DNA from: Streptomyces bikiniensis
Lineage (GTDB): Bacteria; Actinomycetota; Actinomycetes; Streptomycetales; Streptomycetaceae
Direction of reading: 5' to 3'
DNA: 64,000 nt
Assembly (NCBI GenBank): GCA_000716465.1
Contig: JNWL01000006.1
Span: 1-64,000, forward strand
The notes beneath the pieces were generated by a model. The model was given only the letters and a program-made list of their open reading frames with translations, was not told the origin of the DNA and ran no database searches. A program made the translations under genes and the position numbers. Position 1 is the first letter of the stretch. Each line of letters begins with the position of its first letter. This document shows, one piece after another, positions 1 through 9,847 of this stretch.

Positions 1-1202
1 CCCCCGCCGCGCCGGCCCCCGCGCCCGTCCGCGCCGCCTCCCCCACGTCCTCCGCCGTCGGCGCCGCCACCGGGCTGCTCGACGCCTTCCACGCCGGCGA
101 CCGCTTCCTCGCCACGCCCACCCGGACCCTGCTCGCCCACGGCGTCCTGAGCGAGGTCCCGCACGGCACCGACCCGATCGCCGAGCGGGTGGCCGACGCC
201 CTCGCCGAGGCCCGCGCCGGACGCCACAGCGCCCCCGTCGTGATGGGCGCCATCCCCTTCGACCAGGACGCCCCCGCCGCGCTCGTCGTGCCCGAGACGG
301 TCCGCACCGGACCGGCCCTCGCCTCCGACCCGCTCGTCGCGCTGCCCGCCGACGCGCCCCGCGCCGGCGCGTGGACGGTCCGCCCCCACCCGGCGCCCGA
401 GGTCTACGCCAAGGGCGTCGCCGCCGCCGTCGACCGCATGTGGAACGGCGAGTTCAGCAAGGTGGTGCTCGCCCGCACCCTGGAGGTCACCGGCACCGAC
501 GAGCCGGACATCGCCGCCATGCTCCGCCGGCTCGCCCGCCGCGACCCCTGCGGCTACACCTTCGCGCTGCCCACCCGCCCCGGCCGCACCCTGCTCGGGG
601 CCAGCCCCGAACTCCTGGTCTCCCGGCGCGGCGACCAACTGGTCTCCAACCCGCTGGCCGGCTCCACCCCCCGCAGCGACGACCTCGCCGAGGACGTGCG
701 GCGCGCGGCGGCCCTCCTGGAGTCCGCCAAGGACCTGCACGAGCACGCGGTCGTCGTCGACGCCGTGCACCAGGCGATGGCGCCGTACTGCTCCACCATC
801 GACGTGCCCGCCCGGCCGTCGCTGATCCGCACCGCCGCCATGTGGCACCTGTCCACCACGGTCACCGGCACCCTCGCCCACCCCGAGGTGTCGGCCCTGG
901 AGATCGCCTCCTCGCTCCACCCCACCCCGGCGGTCTGCGGCACCCCGACACCGCTGGCCCGCGAGGTCATCCGGGAGACCGAGCCCTTCGACCGCGGCTT
1001 CTTCACCGGCATCGTCGGCTGGGGCGACGCGGACGGCAACGGCGAATGGGTCGTCACCATCCGCTGCGCCGAGGCCGAGGAGCGCACCCTGCGCCTGTAC
1101 GCGGGGGCCGGCGTCGTCGCCGCGTCCGTGCCGGAGGACGAGACCGCCGAGACCGCCGCGAAGTTCCGCACCTTCCTCCACGCCGTGGGAGCCGAGCTGT
1201 GA
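1..1202 (+). CDS. dhbC: isochorismate synthase, 5' end outside window
   Basis: Chorismate-binding enzyme that converts chorismate to isochorismate, the first step towards 2,3-dihydroxybenzoate. The reading frame is open from base 3 with no stop, and the residues before the first in-window GTG (base 189) read [20 protein letters not shown], a typical DhbC/EntC N-terminus, so the gene starts upstream of the window. Conserved blocks are visible: [12 protein letters not shown], then [12 protein letters not shown] and NPLAGSTPR, a [13 protein letters not shown] segment, [11 protein letters not shown] and [12 protein letters not shown] near the C-terminus. The stop overlaps the GTG start of the ligase gene by two bases, so the two are translationally coupled. 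Confidence is high for the family; the start lies outside the window. Confidence 0.93.
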   Translation, partial: PAAPAPAPVRAASPTSSAVGAATGLLDAFHAGDRFLATPTRTLLAHGVLSEVPHGTDPIAERVADALAEARAGRHSAPVVMGAIPFDQDAPAALVVPETVRTGPALASDPLVALPADAPRAGAWTVRPHPAPEVYAKGVAAAVDRMWNGEFSKVVLARTLEVTGTDEPDIAAMLRRLARRDPCGYTFALPTRPGRTLLGASPELLVSRRGDQLVSNPLAGSTPRSDDLAEDVRRAAALLESAKDLHEHAVVVDAVHQAMAPYCSTIDVPARPSLIRTAAMWHLSTTVTGTLAHPEVSALEIASSLHPTPAVCGTPTPLAREVIRETEPFDRGFFTGIVGWGDADGNGEWVVTIRCAEAEERTLRLYAGAGVVAASVPEDETAETAAKFRTFLHAVGAEL

Positions 1203-2866
1203 CCGCACCGACCCCCGCCCGCCCGGACGCCGCCGTGCCCGAGCCGTACACCACGCCCACCTGGCCGGCGGAGTTCGCCGAGCGGTACCGGGCGGCCGGC
1301 TGGTGGGAGGGCGTCACCTTCGGGACGATGCTCCGCACCCGGGCCGAGGCCCACCCCGACCGCGTCGCCGTCGTCGACCACGCCGGGCCCGGCGGGACCC
1401 GGCGCGCCTGGACCTACGCCGAACTCGACCTGCGCGCCGACCGGCTCGCGGCCGGCCTCGCGGCGCGCGGCATCGGCGCCGGCGACAAGGTCGTCGTCCA
1501 GTTGCCCAACGTCGCCGAGTTCCTCGAAGTGGTCTTCGCGCTCTTCCGCCTCGGCGCGCTCCCCGTCTTCGCGCTGCCCGCCCACCGCGAGTCGGAGATC
1601 TCCTACTTCTGCTCCTTCACCGGGGCCGTCGCCTACGTGATCCCCGACGTCCACGGCGGCTTCGACCACCGCGCCCTGGCGACCACGGTCCTCGCCCGCT
1701 CCCCCGGGCTGCGGCACGTGTTCGTCGTCGGCGAGAACGCCGGGGCCTTCGAGGCCCTGGCCGACGTCCCGGCCGAGCCGGTCGACCTGCCCGACCGCGA
1801 CCCCTCGGAGACGGCGTTCCTCCAGCTCTCCGGCGGCAGCACCGGCGTGCCCAAGCTGATCCCCCGGACACACGACGACTACGTCTACTCGCTGCGCGGC
1901 TCCGCCGAGATCTGCGCGCTCGACGAGGACAGCGTCTACCTGTGCGTGCTGCCCGCCGCCCACAACTTCCCGCTCTCCTCCCCCGGTTCGCTGGGCACGC
2001 TGTACGCGGGCGGACGGGTCGTCATGTGCCCGCAGCCGGCCCCGGACGTGGCGTTCCCGCTGATCCAGGACGAGGGCGTGACCATCACCGGCCTGGTGCC
2101 GCCGCTCGCGCTCGTCTGGATCGACGCCGCCCCCGGCTCCGCGTACGACCTCTCCACCCTCGACGTGCTCCTGGTCGGGGGCGCCAAGCTCGCCGACGAG
2201 GTGGCCCGCCGGGTCCGGCCCGCCCTGGGCTGCACCCTCCAGCAGGTCTTCGGGATGGCCGAGGGCCTGGTCTGCTACACCCGCCTGGACGACGACCCGG
2301 AGACGGTCGTCACCACCCAGGGCCGACCGATCTCCCCGGACGACGAGATCCGGGTCGTGGACGACGAGGACGAGGACCTGCCGGTCGGCACCACCGGCCA
2401 CCTGCTGACCCGGGGGCCGTACACGATCCGCGGCTACTGGAACGCGCCGGAGCACAACGCCCGCGCGTTCACCGCGGACGGCTTCTACCGGACCGGCGAC
2501 CTCGTCCGGCTCACCCCGAGCGGCCACCTGGTGGTCGAGGGGCGCGCCAAGGACCAGATCAACCGGGGCGGCGAGAAGATCGCGGCCGAGGAGGTCGAGA
2601 ACCACCTCCTGGCCCACCCGTCGGTGCACGACGCCAACGTGGTGGCCGAGCCCGACCCGTACCTCGGCGAGCGCAGCTGCGCGTACGTGATCCGCCGCCC
2701 GGGGACGGAGGAGGTCAGGGCGCTCGCCCTCAAGCGGTTCGTGCGGGAGCGCGGCCTCGCCGCCTACAAGGTCCCCGACCGGATCGTCTTCGTCGACGCC
2801 TTCCCGACGACGGGCGTCGGGAAGATCTCCAAGAAGGACCTCCGCGCCGAGAGCGCGAACGCCTGA
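1199..2866 (+). CDS. dhbE: 2,3-dihydroxybenzoate-AMP ligase
   Basis: Stand-alone adenylation enzyme of 555 residues that activates 2,3-dihydroxybenzoate as the acyl-AMP for loading on an aryl carrier protein. It starts at a GTG overlapping the dhbC stop; a longer open frame upstream is only the shadow of dhbC. Adenylation motifs are in order: [18 protein letters not shown] (A3), [11 protein letters not shown] (A5), YRTGDLVR (A7), [20 protein letters not shown] (A8) and the A10 lysine in [13 protein letters not shown] at the C-terminus. Length matches DhbE/EntE. The VCYTRLDDD stretch after A5 is typical of aryl-acid ligases. Part of the dhbC-dhbE-isochorismatase-PPTase operon. Confidence 0.94.
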   Translation: MTAPTPARPDAAVPEPYTTPTWPAEFAERYRAAGWWEGVTFGTMLRTRAEAHPDRVAVVDHAGPGGTRRAWTYAELDLRADRLAAGLAARGIGAGDKVVVQLPNVAEFLEVVFALFRLGALPVFALPAHRESEISYFCSFTGAVAYVIPDVHGGFDHRALATTVLARSPGLRHVFVVGENAGAFEALADVPAEPVDLPDRDPSETAFLQLSGGSTGVPKLIPRTHDDYVYSLRGSAEICALDEDSVYLCVLPAAHNFPLSSPGSLGTLYAGGRVVMCPQPAPDVAFPLIQDEGVTITGLVPPLALVWIDAAPGSAYDLSTLDVLLVGGAKLADEVARRVRPALGCTLQQVFGMAEGLVCYTRLDDDPETVVTTQGRPISPDDEIRVVDDEDEDLPVGTTGHLLTRGPYTIRGYWNAPEHNARAFTADGFYRTGDLVRLTPSGHLVVEGRAKDQINRGGEKIAAEEVENHLLAHPSVHDANVVAEPDPYLGERSCAYVIRRPGTEEVRALALKRFVRERGLAAYKVPDRIVFVDAFPTTGVGKISKKDLRAESANA

Positions 2867-2933
2867 CCGCCCCCTCCGTCCGGCCCCGCCGGCAGTCCAC
2901 CCCCACCGCCCCGCCCCTCCGAAACGGACCGTC

Positions 2934-3557
2934 ATGAGCCTCCCCGCCGTCCCGCCCTACCCGATGCCCCGCCCCGGCGACCTGCCGGCCAACCGGGTGG
3001 ACTGGACCGTCGACCCGGACCGCGCCGTGCTCCTCGTGCACGACCTCCAGAACCACTTCCTGACCCCGTTCGACGACGGCGCCGAGCCGCTCACCGCGCT
3101 GCTCGCCAATCTGAACGTGCTCCGCAAGGAGGCCGCCCGGCTCGGCGTGCCCGTCGTCTACACCGCCCAGCCCGGCGGCCAGACGCCCGAGCAGCGCGGC
3201 CTCCAGCAGGACTTCTGGGGCCCGGGCGTCCCGGACGACCCGCACGCCGTGGCGATCGCGGACGCCGTCGCGCCCGAGCCCGGCGACATCCGCCTCACCA
3301 AGTGGAAGTACAGCGCCTTCGTCCGCACCGACCTCCTGGAGCTGCTGCGCGAACAGGGCCGCGACCAGCTCGTGATCACCGGCGTGTACGCGCACATCGG
3401 GGTCCTGATGACGGCCTGCGACGCGTGGATGAGCGACGTCCGGGCCTTCGTCGTCGCGGACGCCGTGGCCGACTTCTCCGAGCGCGAGCACCGGATGGCC
3501 CTGGAGTGGGCGGCCGGCCGCTGCGCCGTCGTCACCACGACCGAACGGGTATTCTGA
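2934..3557 (+). CDS. dhbB: isochorismatase without aryl carrier domain
   Basis: Hydrolyses isochorismate to 2,3-dihydro-2,3-dihydroxybenzoate and pyruvate. The 207-residue protein is a complete isochorismatase-fold hydrolase: the [13 protein letters not shown] block carries the catalytic Asp, LTKWKYSAF the Lys, and [20 protein letters not shown] corresponds to the nucleophile block. In this branch the usual Cys is absent: the block reads GVYAHIG, as in EntB/PhzD-type isochorismatases. Full DhbB/EntB proteins are near 290-310 residues because of a C-terminal aryl carrier domain. That domain is missing here and no separate ArCP is visible nearby. The gene follows dhbE after 67 bp and precedes the PPTase by 6 bp. 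Confidence 0.88.
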   Translation: MSLPAVPPYPMPRPGDLPANRVDWTVDPDRAVLLVHDLQNHFLTPFDDGAEPLTALLANLNVLRKEAARLGVPVVYTAQPGGQTPEQRGLQQDFWGPGVPDDPHAVAIADAVAPEPGDIRLTKWKYSAFVRTDLLELLREQGRDQLVITGVYAHIGVLMTACDAWMSDVRAFVVADAVADFSEREHRMALEWAAGRCAVVTTTERVF

Positions 3558-3563
3558 CCGGCC

Positions 3564-4214
3564 ATGTTCTACGAGGAGGTCCCGGGCCACCCGGGGGTGG
3601 TGACGGCCTCCGTGGCGCGCGCCGCGGCCCCGGCCCGCGCGCTCGCGTCCGTGCTCGACGCCGACGAGCGCGCCCGGGCCGCCCGCTTCCGCTTCCCGGC
3701 GGACGCGGACCGGCACCGGGTCGCCCACGTGCTGCTCCGGCTGGTCCTGGGCCGCCACGTGGACGAGCCCCCCGAGCGGCTCGTCTTCCTCCGGCGGCCG
3801 TGCGCCGGCTGCGGCGGGCCGCACGGCAAGCCGTACCTCCGGGGCCACGACGCGCACTTCTCGCTCTCCCACGCGGGCGACCGGGTCCTGGTGGCGGTCG
3901 CCCCGGTGCCGGTCGGCGTGGACGTCGAGGCGGTCCCGGAGCCCGGCCTGGTGCGGGACCTGGCGAGCGCCCTCCATCCGCGCGAGCGGGCGGAACTGGA
4001 GGCCCTCCCGGACGCCGCCCGGCCGGCCGCGTTCGCCCGCTGCTGGACCCGCAAGGAGGCCGCGCTCAAGGCCTGGGGAGCGGGCCTGTCCCGGGGCGCC
4101 GCCGAGCCGTACGTGAGCGCCGCCGACCGGCCGGCCCCGGTCCCCAGCCTCCGCCTCGCCGACCTCCCCCCGCTCGACGGCCACGCCGCCGCCCTGGCCC
4201 TGCTGACTCCCTGA
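3564..4214 (+). CDS. 4'-phosphopantetheinyl transferase (Sfp/EntD type)
   Basis: Transfers the phosphopantetheine arm of CoA to carrier-protein serines. The 216 residues show the family motifs in order: [19 protein letters not shown] (P1/substrate loop), VGVDVEAV (Mg2+-binding Asp and Glu) and [20 protein letters not shown] (W-x-x-KEA-x-x-K). A Cys-rich patch [17 protein letters not shown] precedes the first motif, as in many actinobacterial homologues. Its place at the end of the dhb operon suggests it primes the aryl carrier and NRPS proteins of the same siderophore pathway, though it could serve other carriers. The start ATG lies 6 bp after the isochorismatase stop. Confidence 0.92.
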   Translation: MFYEEVPGHPGVVTASVARAAAPARALASVLDADERARAARFRFPADADRHRVAHVLLRLVLGRHVDEPPERLVFLRRPCAGCGGPHGKPYLRGHDAHFSLSHAGDRVLVAVAPVPVGVDVEAVPEPGLVRDLASALHPRERAELEALPDAARPAAFARCWTRKEAALKAWGAGLSRGAAEPYVSAADRPAPVPSLRLADLPPLDGHAAALALLTP

Positions 4215-4335
4215 CGCGCCGCACGCCTCTCCGCCACCCCCGCGGCGCGTTCTCTCACCCGCATGGGCCACCGGCTTCCGGGCACCCGGGGGAAGGGGTC
4301 CTGTGGGGGATCACGCGACGGAGAGGGAACCAGTC

Positions 4336-5832
4336 ATGGATTCTGGAGCGTCACGGGCGCCCGTACCGGGCCCGGGAGAGACGTCGACGGTCACCACGGC
4401 CGTACCGGCCCGCCTCGACCGCCTGCCGTGGTCGCGGTGGCACTGGATGATCGTGATCGGCCTCGGCACCGTCTGGATCCTGGACGGCCTCGAAGTCACG
4501 ATCGTCGGCAACGTCGCCGGCCGCATCGCCGAGGACGGCAGCGGCCTGGACATCACCGCCGCGCAGATCACCGGCGTCGCCGCGGCCCTGTACGTGGCGG
4601 GCGCCTGCTCCGGCGCGCTGTTCTTCGGCTGGCTGACCGACCGCTACGGCCGCAGACGCCTCTTCATGGTGACGCTCGCCGTCTACCTGGCGGCGACCGC
4701 GATGACGGCGCTGTCGTTCGAGTCCTGGTGGTTCTTCCTCTTCCGGTTCCTCACCGGCTTCGGCATCGGCGGCGAGTACGCGGCCATCAACTCCGCCATC
4801 GACGAGCTGATCCCGTCGCGCTACCGCGGCCGGGTCGACCTCATCATCAACGGAAGCTACTGGCTGGGCGCGATCGGCGGCTCCCTGCTGTCCATCGTGA
4901 TGCTGGACACCGACATCTTCCCGAAGGACCTCGGCTGGCGGCTCAGCTTCGCCCTCGGCGTCGTCCTCGGCCTGGTCATCCTCCTCGTGCGCCGGCACGT
5001 CCCGGAGAGTCCGCGGTGGCAGTTCATCCACGGCCACGGCGACGAGGCGGAGGAACTCGTCGGCTCCGTGGAGAAGGAGATCGAGAAGGAGAAGGGCGCC
5101 CCGCTGCCCCCGCCGGACCGCGAGATCACCATCCACCAGCGCAAGAGCATCGGCTTCGGCCTGATCGCCAGGACGGTGTTCCACACCTATCCGCGCCGGG
5201 CGGTCCTCGGGCTCTCGCTCTTCATCGGGCAGGCGTTCCTGTACAACGCCATCACCTTCGGCTTCGGCACCATCCTGATCACGTTCTTCGACGTGCCCAC
5301 GGGCAGCACCGGCTACTACTTCGCCGTGATCGCCGCGGGCAACTTCATGGGGCCGCTGCTCCTCGGCAAGCTCTTCGACACGGTCGGCCGCCGGATCATG
5401 ATCTCGTCGACGTACCTGCTCTCCGGCATCCTCCTGTTCGGCACCGCCTGGCTCTTCGACCGCGGCTCGCTCAGCGCCACCACGCTGACCGCCTGCTGGT
5501 GCGTGGTGCTGTTCTTCGCGTCGGCGGGCGCGTCCAGCGCGTACCTGACCGTCTCCGAGATCTTCCCCATGGAGACCCGGGCCATGGCCATCGCCTTCTT
5601 CTACGCCCTCGGCACGGCGGCCGGCGGCATCAGCGGACCGCTGATCTTCGCCGAGCTCACCGAGTCCGGCGTCGTCGGCGACACGGTCCTCGCCTTCCAG
5701 ATCGGCGCCGGCCTGATGTGCGCGGCCGGGCTCGTCGCCGCCTTCCTGGCGGTCAACGCCGAGCGGCGCTCCCTGGAGGACATCGCGGAGCCCCTGTCGA
5801 CGGCACGGTCCGCCGCCCCCTCGGAGAAGTGA
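4336..5832 (+). CDS. MFS transporter, sugar/metabolite porter type
   Basis: Twelve-helix major facilitator of about 498 residues. The first helix has the D-(G/D)-x-E signature (WILDGLEVTIVGN). GWLTDRYGRRRLF is the loop 2-3 motif, and GFGIGGEYAAINSAIDELIPSRYRGRVDL is typical of metabolite:H+ symporters. A cytoplasmic loop between the halves is rich in charged residues (EEKEIEKEK-like). The ATG at 4336 has GAGAGGGA seven bases upstream; an in-frame GTG at 4303 preceded by GGAAGGGG would add 11 residues and cannot be excluded. It follows the dhb operon with a 120-bp gap and may be a separate unit. The substrate cannot be read from sequence. Confidence 0.85.
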   Translation: MDSGASRAPVPGPGETSTVTTAVPARLDRLPWSRWHWMIVIGLGTVWILDGLEVTIVGNVAGRIAEDGSGLDITAAQITGVAAALYVAGACSGALFFGWLTDRYGRRRLFMVTLAVYLAATAMTALSFESWWFFLFRFLTGFGIGGEYAAINSAIDELIPSRYRGRVDLIINGSYWLGAIGGSLLSIVMLDTDIFPKDLGWRLSFALGVVLGLVILLVRRHVPESPRWQFIHGHGDEAEELVGSVEKEIEKEKGAPLPPPDREITIHQRKSIGFGLIARTVFHTYPRRAVLGLSLFIGQAFLYNAITFGFGTILITFFDVPTGSTGYYFAVIAAGNFMGPLLLGKLFDTVGRRIMISSTYLLSGILLFGTAWLFDRGSLSATTLTACWCVVLFFASAGASSAYLTVSEIFPMETRAMAIAFFYALGTAAGGISGPLIFAELTESGVVGDTVLAFQIGAGLMCAAGLVAAFLAVNAERRSLEDIAEPLSTARSAAPSEK

Positions 5833-5937
5833 CGGCGCCGGGGACGTTTGGATCCGCGGATTCCGTGCAGGCGTTCGATGTAAGCGTTCCATAAGTGCGG
5901 AACGGGCCGATCGGTACCCGCGAAGGAGACGGACATC

Positions 5938-6210
5938 ATGGGCATCATCGCCTGGATCATCATCGGACTGCTGGCGGGCCTCATCGCGAAGGCCCTCACC
6001 CCGGGTCGCGACCCGGGCGGGTTCATCATCACCACGCTGCTCGGCATCGCGGGCGGCCTCCTCGGCGGCTGGCTCGGCAAGGTGATCTTCGGGGTCGACT
6101 CCATCGACGGCTTCTTCGAGCTGTCGACCTGGATCGCGGCCATCGTGGGTTCGGTGATCCTGCTCCTGCTCTACCGCCTCTTCACCGGCGGCTCGCGACG
6201 CCACGCGTGA
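5938..6210 (+). CDS. GlsB/YeaQ/YmgE family small membrane protein
   Basis: Small integral membrane protein of 90 residues with three hydrophobic segments (about residues 2-18, 28-50 and 64-83). The glycine pattern GLLAGLIAKALTPGRDPGG followed by TTLLGIAGGLLGGWLGK is diagnostic of the transglycosylase-associated/GlsB family. Members are stress-associated in several bacteria, but no biochemical role is established. A good ribosome site (GAAGGAGA) lies just upstream. A second divergent member occurs at 30640-30993. Confidence 0.88.
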   Translation: MGIIAWIIIGLLAGLIAKALTPGRDPGGFIITTLLGIAGGLLGGWLGKVIFGVDSIDGFFELSTWIAAIVGSVILLLLYRLFTGGSRRHA

Positions 6211-6641
6211 CGGCGTGAGGCCCGGTCACCCGGACCCGCCCACGATCCGCGCACCACGCGCGCACGGCCCGCCACCGGGCCCCGCGGACGGCCCCGCCCT
6301 CGATCACGACGAGGACGGGGCCGCCGCACGTCCGGCGGCCGGCGGCCCGCTCCCCCGGCCCGTCCGCTACCGTGGGGCGCGCTCCGCGCCCGGACCCACC
6401 CCGTCCGGGCGCTCCGTCCCGCACGCCGAGGAGGTCCGCGTGTCCCCCGTCCCTCCCCCCGGCGCGTGCGCGGACCGCGGCGCTCCACTACCGACCCGAA
6501 GGACCGCCGGACGTACCGGCCGACCCCCGCTTCCCGGATCTCCTCCGGAAAGCCGGGGGATTTCTGTTATCGGCCCGGCGCCCGGCGGTCTCCCATGTGT
6601 TGGCCCCCGAGGACGACCGGAACAGGCAGGGTGATTCGAGC
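6211..6641. other. intergenic region, 431 bp
   Basis: No convincing gene seen. It carries the hairpin at 6290-6322 and the promoter/leader of the ECF-CAP gene. A long open frame starting at 6372 runs into that gene, but its first 90 codons are low-complexity Pro/Arg/Ala. Confidence 0.5.
6290..6322 (+). terminator. GC-rich hairpin terminator
   Basis: 13-bp arms GGCCCCGCCCTCG and CGAGGACGGGGCC with one G-U type mismatch and a 7-base loop. It lies 80 bp after the GlsB gene. No T tract, as is usual in Streptomyces. Confidence 0.6.
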
Positions 6642-8591
6642 ATGAGTACACAGCAGCTCACGGAGCTGGTCAGGGCCGCGCAGAGCGGGGATCCGCAGGC
6701 GCAGGACCGGCTTCTCACCCACCACCTGCCCCTGGTCTACAACATCGTGGGCCGGGCGATGAACGGCCACCACGACGTGGACGACGTCGTGCAGGAGACG
6801 ATGCTCCGGGCGCTCGGCGGGCTCGGCGACCTGCGCGCCCCGGACAGCTTCCGCTCCTGGCTGGTGGCCATCGCGATGAACGTCGTCCGCACCCACTGGC
6901 ACCGGCAGCAGAACGGTTTCGTCACGGGCGGCCTCGACGACGCCCGCGACCTGCCGCAGCCGGGCGCCGACTTCGTCGGCCTGACGGTGGTCCGCCTGAA
7001 CCTGTCCGGACAGCGGCGCGAGACCGCCGAGGCGACCCGCTGGCTGGAGCCGGACGACCGGGCCCTGCTGTCGCTGTGGTGGCTGGAGTGCACGGGCGAC
7101 CTGACCCGTTACGAGGTGGCCTCGGCCCTCCAGCTCTCCCCCGAGCACACGGCGGTCCGCGTCCAGCGGATGAAGGCGCAGCTGGACGCCGCCCGGGTCG
7201 TCGTCCGGGCGCTGACGGAGAACCCGCCGTGCCCCGACCTGCGGTACGAGCTCGGCGGCTGGGACGGACGCCCCTCCGGGCTCTGGCGCAAGCGAATAGC
7301 CAGGCACGCGCGTGCGTGCGTGCACTGCGCCGGCCTGTCCCACGGGCTCTACCCGGCCGAGGGCCTGCTCGCGGGGCTGCTGCTCGTCCCCCCGGCCGGA
7401 CTGCTGCTCGCGTCCTTCCGCGAGCGGGCGGGCCTCGACCTCGCCACCGCGACGGCACCGCTCGGCGGCCCCGCGTACGCGCCCCATTCGTACGAGCCGA
7501 ACCCGTACGAACCGAACCCGTACGAGCCGACCGGAACGTCCGGGTACGGGCACGAGTACGGACACGGATACGGGCCGACCGGCACGTCGGGCACACCCGG
7601 TGACGCGCACGAACCGGCAGCCACGGCCGGATCCGCGTACGAGGCGGCCGAGCCGGCCCCGTACACGCACGAACCGGTGGAGACGGCCGCGTACGAGGCG
7701 GCGGGAGCGCCCGGCACGGGCCCCTCTCCCGTCGTCGGCGCCCGCAGCGCCCGCAACACGCGGCGCCGCAGGCGGCAGGAACAGCAGCGCGGGCGCCGCC
7801 GCGTGGCCATCGCCGCGGGCATGGCGGTGGCCGCCGTCACGGGCGGGGCCTTCACCCTGGTCGACGGCCCCGACGAGGACGAGCTGACGGCCCTGGACGC
7901 GCCGCGCGCCTCCACCGTGGACCTCACGGTCTCCGCGTCGGCCCCGGCCTCCTCCCCCTCGGCGTCCACCGCCTCGGCCTCCGTCACCCCGACGGCCACG
8001 CCGTCGGGCACGCCGCGGCCCAGCAGGACCGTCTCCGCCACGCCCTCGGCCAGGCCCACGGCGTCGGCCCCGACCGCCGCGCCGACCACCGCCTCGCAGA
8101 CCGTGCGGCCGACCGCGGACCGGCCGGTCCACAAGCCCACGCAGGCACCCGTCACCAAGAGGCCGACGGCCCCGAGCAGCCCCACGGCCACGAAGCAGGA
8201 CTCCGGTCACACCTCCGTCGAGGAGCAGGTGATCGCCCTGGTCAACGCCGAGCGGGCCAAGGAGGGCTGCGGCGCCGTCACCGGGAACTCCCTCCTGGCG
8301 CGGGCCGCCCAGGGCCACTCCGACGACATGGCCGCGCGGGACTTCTTCGACCACACCAACCCGGACGGCGCCGGGCCCGGCGAGCGCGTCACGGCCACCG
8401 GGTACGGCTGGTCGACCTACGGCGAGAACATCGCGATGGGCCAGCGGACGGCGGAGCAGGTGATGGAGGCCTGGATGAACAGCCCCGGCCACCGCGCGAA
8501 CATACTGAACTGCTCGTTCAAGGAGCTGGGCGTCGGCCTGCACACGGGCGACGGCGGCCCCTACTGGACCCAGGTCTTCGGCGCGCGCTGA
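6642..8591 (+). CDS. ECF sigma factor fused to membrane segment and extracellular CAP/SCP domain
   Basis: A 649-residue, multi-part protein. Residues about 5-90 are sigma region 2 (DVDDVVQETMLRALGGL, FRSWLVAIAMNVVRTHW). Residues about 145-195 are a region-4-like helix-turn-helix (TRYEVASALQLSPEHTAVRVQRMK). Around residue 221 a HARACVHC motif resembles the zinc-binding motif of ZAS anti-sigma factors, followed by hydrophobic GLLAGLLLVPPAGLLLASF. A Tyr-Glu-Pro-Asn repeat region (about 285-320) leads to a basic stop and a membrane helix near 386-408 (RRRVAIAAGMAVAAVTGGAF). A Ser/Thr/Pro-rich stalk follows, and a CAP domain fills 525-649 (HTNPDG, YGENIAMG, MNSPGHRANILN). This suggests one polypeptide combining a cytoplasmic sigma factor, a membrane anchor and an outside sensor. 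ATG 6642 is the first start with a complete sigma region 2. Confidence 0.85.
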   Translation: MSTQQLTELVRAAQSGDPQAQDRLLTHHLPLVYNIVGRAMNGHHDVDDVVQETMLRALGGLGDLRAPDSFRSWLVAIAMNVVRTHWHRQQNGFVTGGLDDARDLPQPGADFVGLTVVRLNLSGQRRETAEATRWLEPDDRALLSLWWLECTGDLTRYEVASALQLSPEHTAVRVQRMKAQLDAARVVVRALTENPPCPDLRYELGGWDGRPSGLWRKRIARHARACVHCAGLSHGLYPAEGLLAGLLLVPPAGLLLASFRERAGLDLATATAPLGGPAYAPHSYEPNPYEPNPYEPTGTSGYGHEYGHGYGPTGTSGTPGDAHEPAATAGSAYEAAEPAPYTHEPVETAAYEAAGAPGTGPSPVVGARSARNTRRRRRQEQQRGRRRVAIAAGMAVAAVTGGAFTLVDGPDEDELTALDAPRASTVDLTVSASAPASSPSASTASASVTPTATPSGTPRPSRTVSATPSARPTASAPTAAPTTASQTVRPTADRPVHKPTQAPVTKRPTAPSSPTATKQDSGHTSVEEQVIALVNAERAKEGCGAVTGNSLLARAAQGHSDDMAARDFFDHTNPDGAGPGERVTATGYGWSTYGENIAMGQRTAEQVMEAWMNSPGHRANILNCSFKELGVGLHTGDGGPYWTQVFGAR

Positions 8592-8637
8592 CCCGGGGTC
8601 CCGCGCCCGGTCCGGCCGCGGGGTTACGGTCGGCGGC

Positions 8638-9831
8638 ATGGCTGGTGATCGTCAAGGGTGGCTCCGGTGCCTGCTCGGCGGGGCCGTGTTCGTCGTGGGG
8701 ATGGCCGGCACCACGCTGCCGACCCCGCTCTACCCGCTCTACCAGGAGGCGTTCGGGTTCTCCGAGCTGATCGTGACCGTGGTGTACGCCGTGTACGCCT
8801 TCGGGGTCATCGGGGTGCTGCTCCTGGCGGGCGACGCCTCGGACACGGTCGGCAGGCGCCCGGCGCTGCTGTGGGGCCTCGGGTTCGCGGTGGCGAGCGC
8901 CGTCTGCTTCCTGTGCGCCGACGGCCTGGGGTGGCTGTACGCGGGCCGGCTGCTCTCGGGCCTGTCGGCGGGCCTGTTCACGGGGGCCGCCACGGCGTAC
9001 GTCATGGACCTGGCGCCGCCGGGCGGCGCGTCCCGGGCGACGCTCGTGGCCACGGCCGCCAACATGGGCGGCCTCGGCTGCGGCCCCCTGCTCGCCGGGC
9101 TGCTCGCGGAGTACGCCCCCGAGCCGCTGCTGCTCCCGTTCGCCGTGCACCTCGCCCTGGCGCTGCTCTCGGCCGTCGTCGTCCTGCGGCTGCCGGAGAC
9201 CGTGCGGGAGCGCCGTCCCCTGTCCGCCGTACGGCCCCGGTGGCCCGCCCTGCCCGCGCCGGTCCGGCCGGTGTTCGTGCCGGCGGCGCTCGCCTCCTTC
9301 GTGGGCTTCGCCCTGTTCGGGGTGTTCACCTCGGTCAGCCCCGCCTTCCTCGCCCGCTTCCTGCACGTGGACAGCCACGCCGTGACGGGCCTGGTCGTGG
9401 CCCTCGCCTTCTTCTCCTCGACGGCCGGGCAGTTCGCCGTCGGCCGCGTCGGGGTGCCCCGGTCCCTGCCCCTGGGCTGCGCCGTGCTCTTCGCCGGCCT
9501 GGCCCTCCTGGCGGGCGCGCTCGCCACCGACCTGTTCGCGCTCGTCGTCCTGGCCGCCGTCGTCGGCGGCACCGGTCAGGGGCTGACCTTCCGCGCGGCC
9601 CTGTCCGCCGTGGCAGGGGCCGCGCCGGAGGACCGGCGCGCGGCGGTGATCTCGACCCTGTTCCTGGTCGCGTACACGGGGATCTCGCTCCCCGTGATCG
9701 GCGTCGGCCTGCTGACCGGCCCGCTCGGTCTGGAGCGGGCCGGCCTGGTGTTCACCGGCTGCATGCTGCTGCTCGTCGCCTGCGCGGGCGCCTATCTGCT
9801 CCGGCGGCCGGTACGGGCCGGGGCGCGGTAG
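8638..9831 (+). CDS. MFS transporter
   Basis: Twelve-helix MFS protein of 397 residues, drug:H+ antiporter-like. The N-terminus FVVGMAGTTLPTPLYPLYQEAFGFSE, the loop motif GDASDTVGRRPALLWG and GRLLSGLSAGLFTGAATAYVMDLAP define the family. There is no clear Shine-Dalgarno site, and a TTACGGT-like -10 lies about 10 bases before the ATG, so the message may be leaderless. It ends 17 bp from the stop of the convergent rph gene. Substrate unknown; an antibiotic export role is possible because of that neighbour but is not shown. Confidence 0.85.
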   Translation: MAGDRQGWLRCLLGGAVFVVGMAGTTLPTPLYPLYQEAFGFSELIVTVVYAVYAFGVIGVLLLAGDASDTVGRRPALLWGLGFAVASAVCFLCADGLGWLYAGRLLSGLSAGLFTGAATAYVMDLAPPGGASRATLVATAANMGGLGCGPLLAGLLAEYAPEPLLLPFAVHLALALLSAVVVLRLPETVRERRPLSAVRPRWPALPAPVRPVFVPAALASFVGFALFGVFTSVSPAFLARFLHVDSHAVTGLVVALAFFSSTAGQFAVGRVGVPRSLPLGCAVLFAGLALLAGALATDLFALVVLAAVVGGTGQGLTFRAALSAVAGAAPEDRRAAVISTLFLVAYTGISLPVIGVGLLTGPLGLERAGLVFTGCMLLLVACAGAYLLRRPVRAGAR

Positions 9832-9847
9832 GACGGCCGCCGGGACG

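Noticed and set aside
371..1198. N-terminal extension of the DHB-AMP ligase
   Set aside because: Arg/Pro/Ala low complexity that overlaps the isochorismate synthase gene; the natural start is the GTG at 1199.
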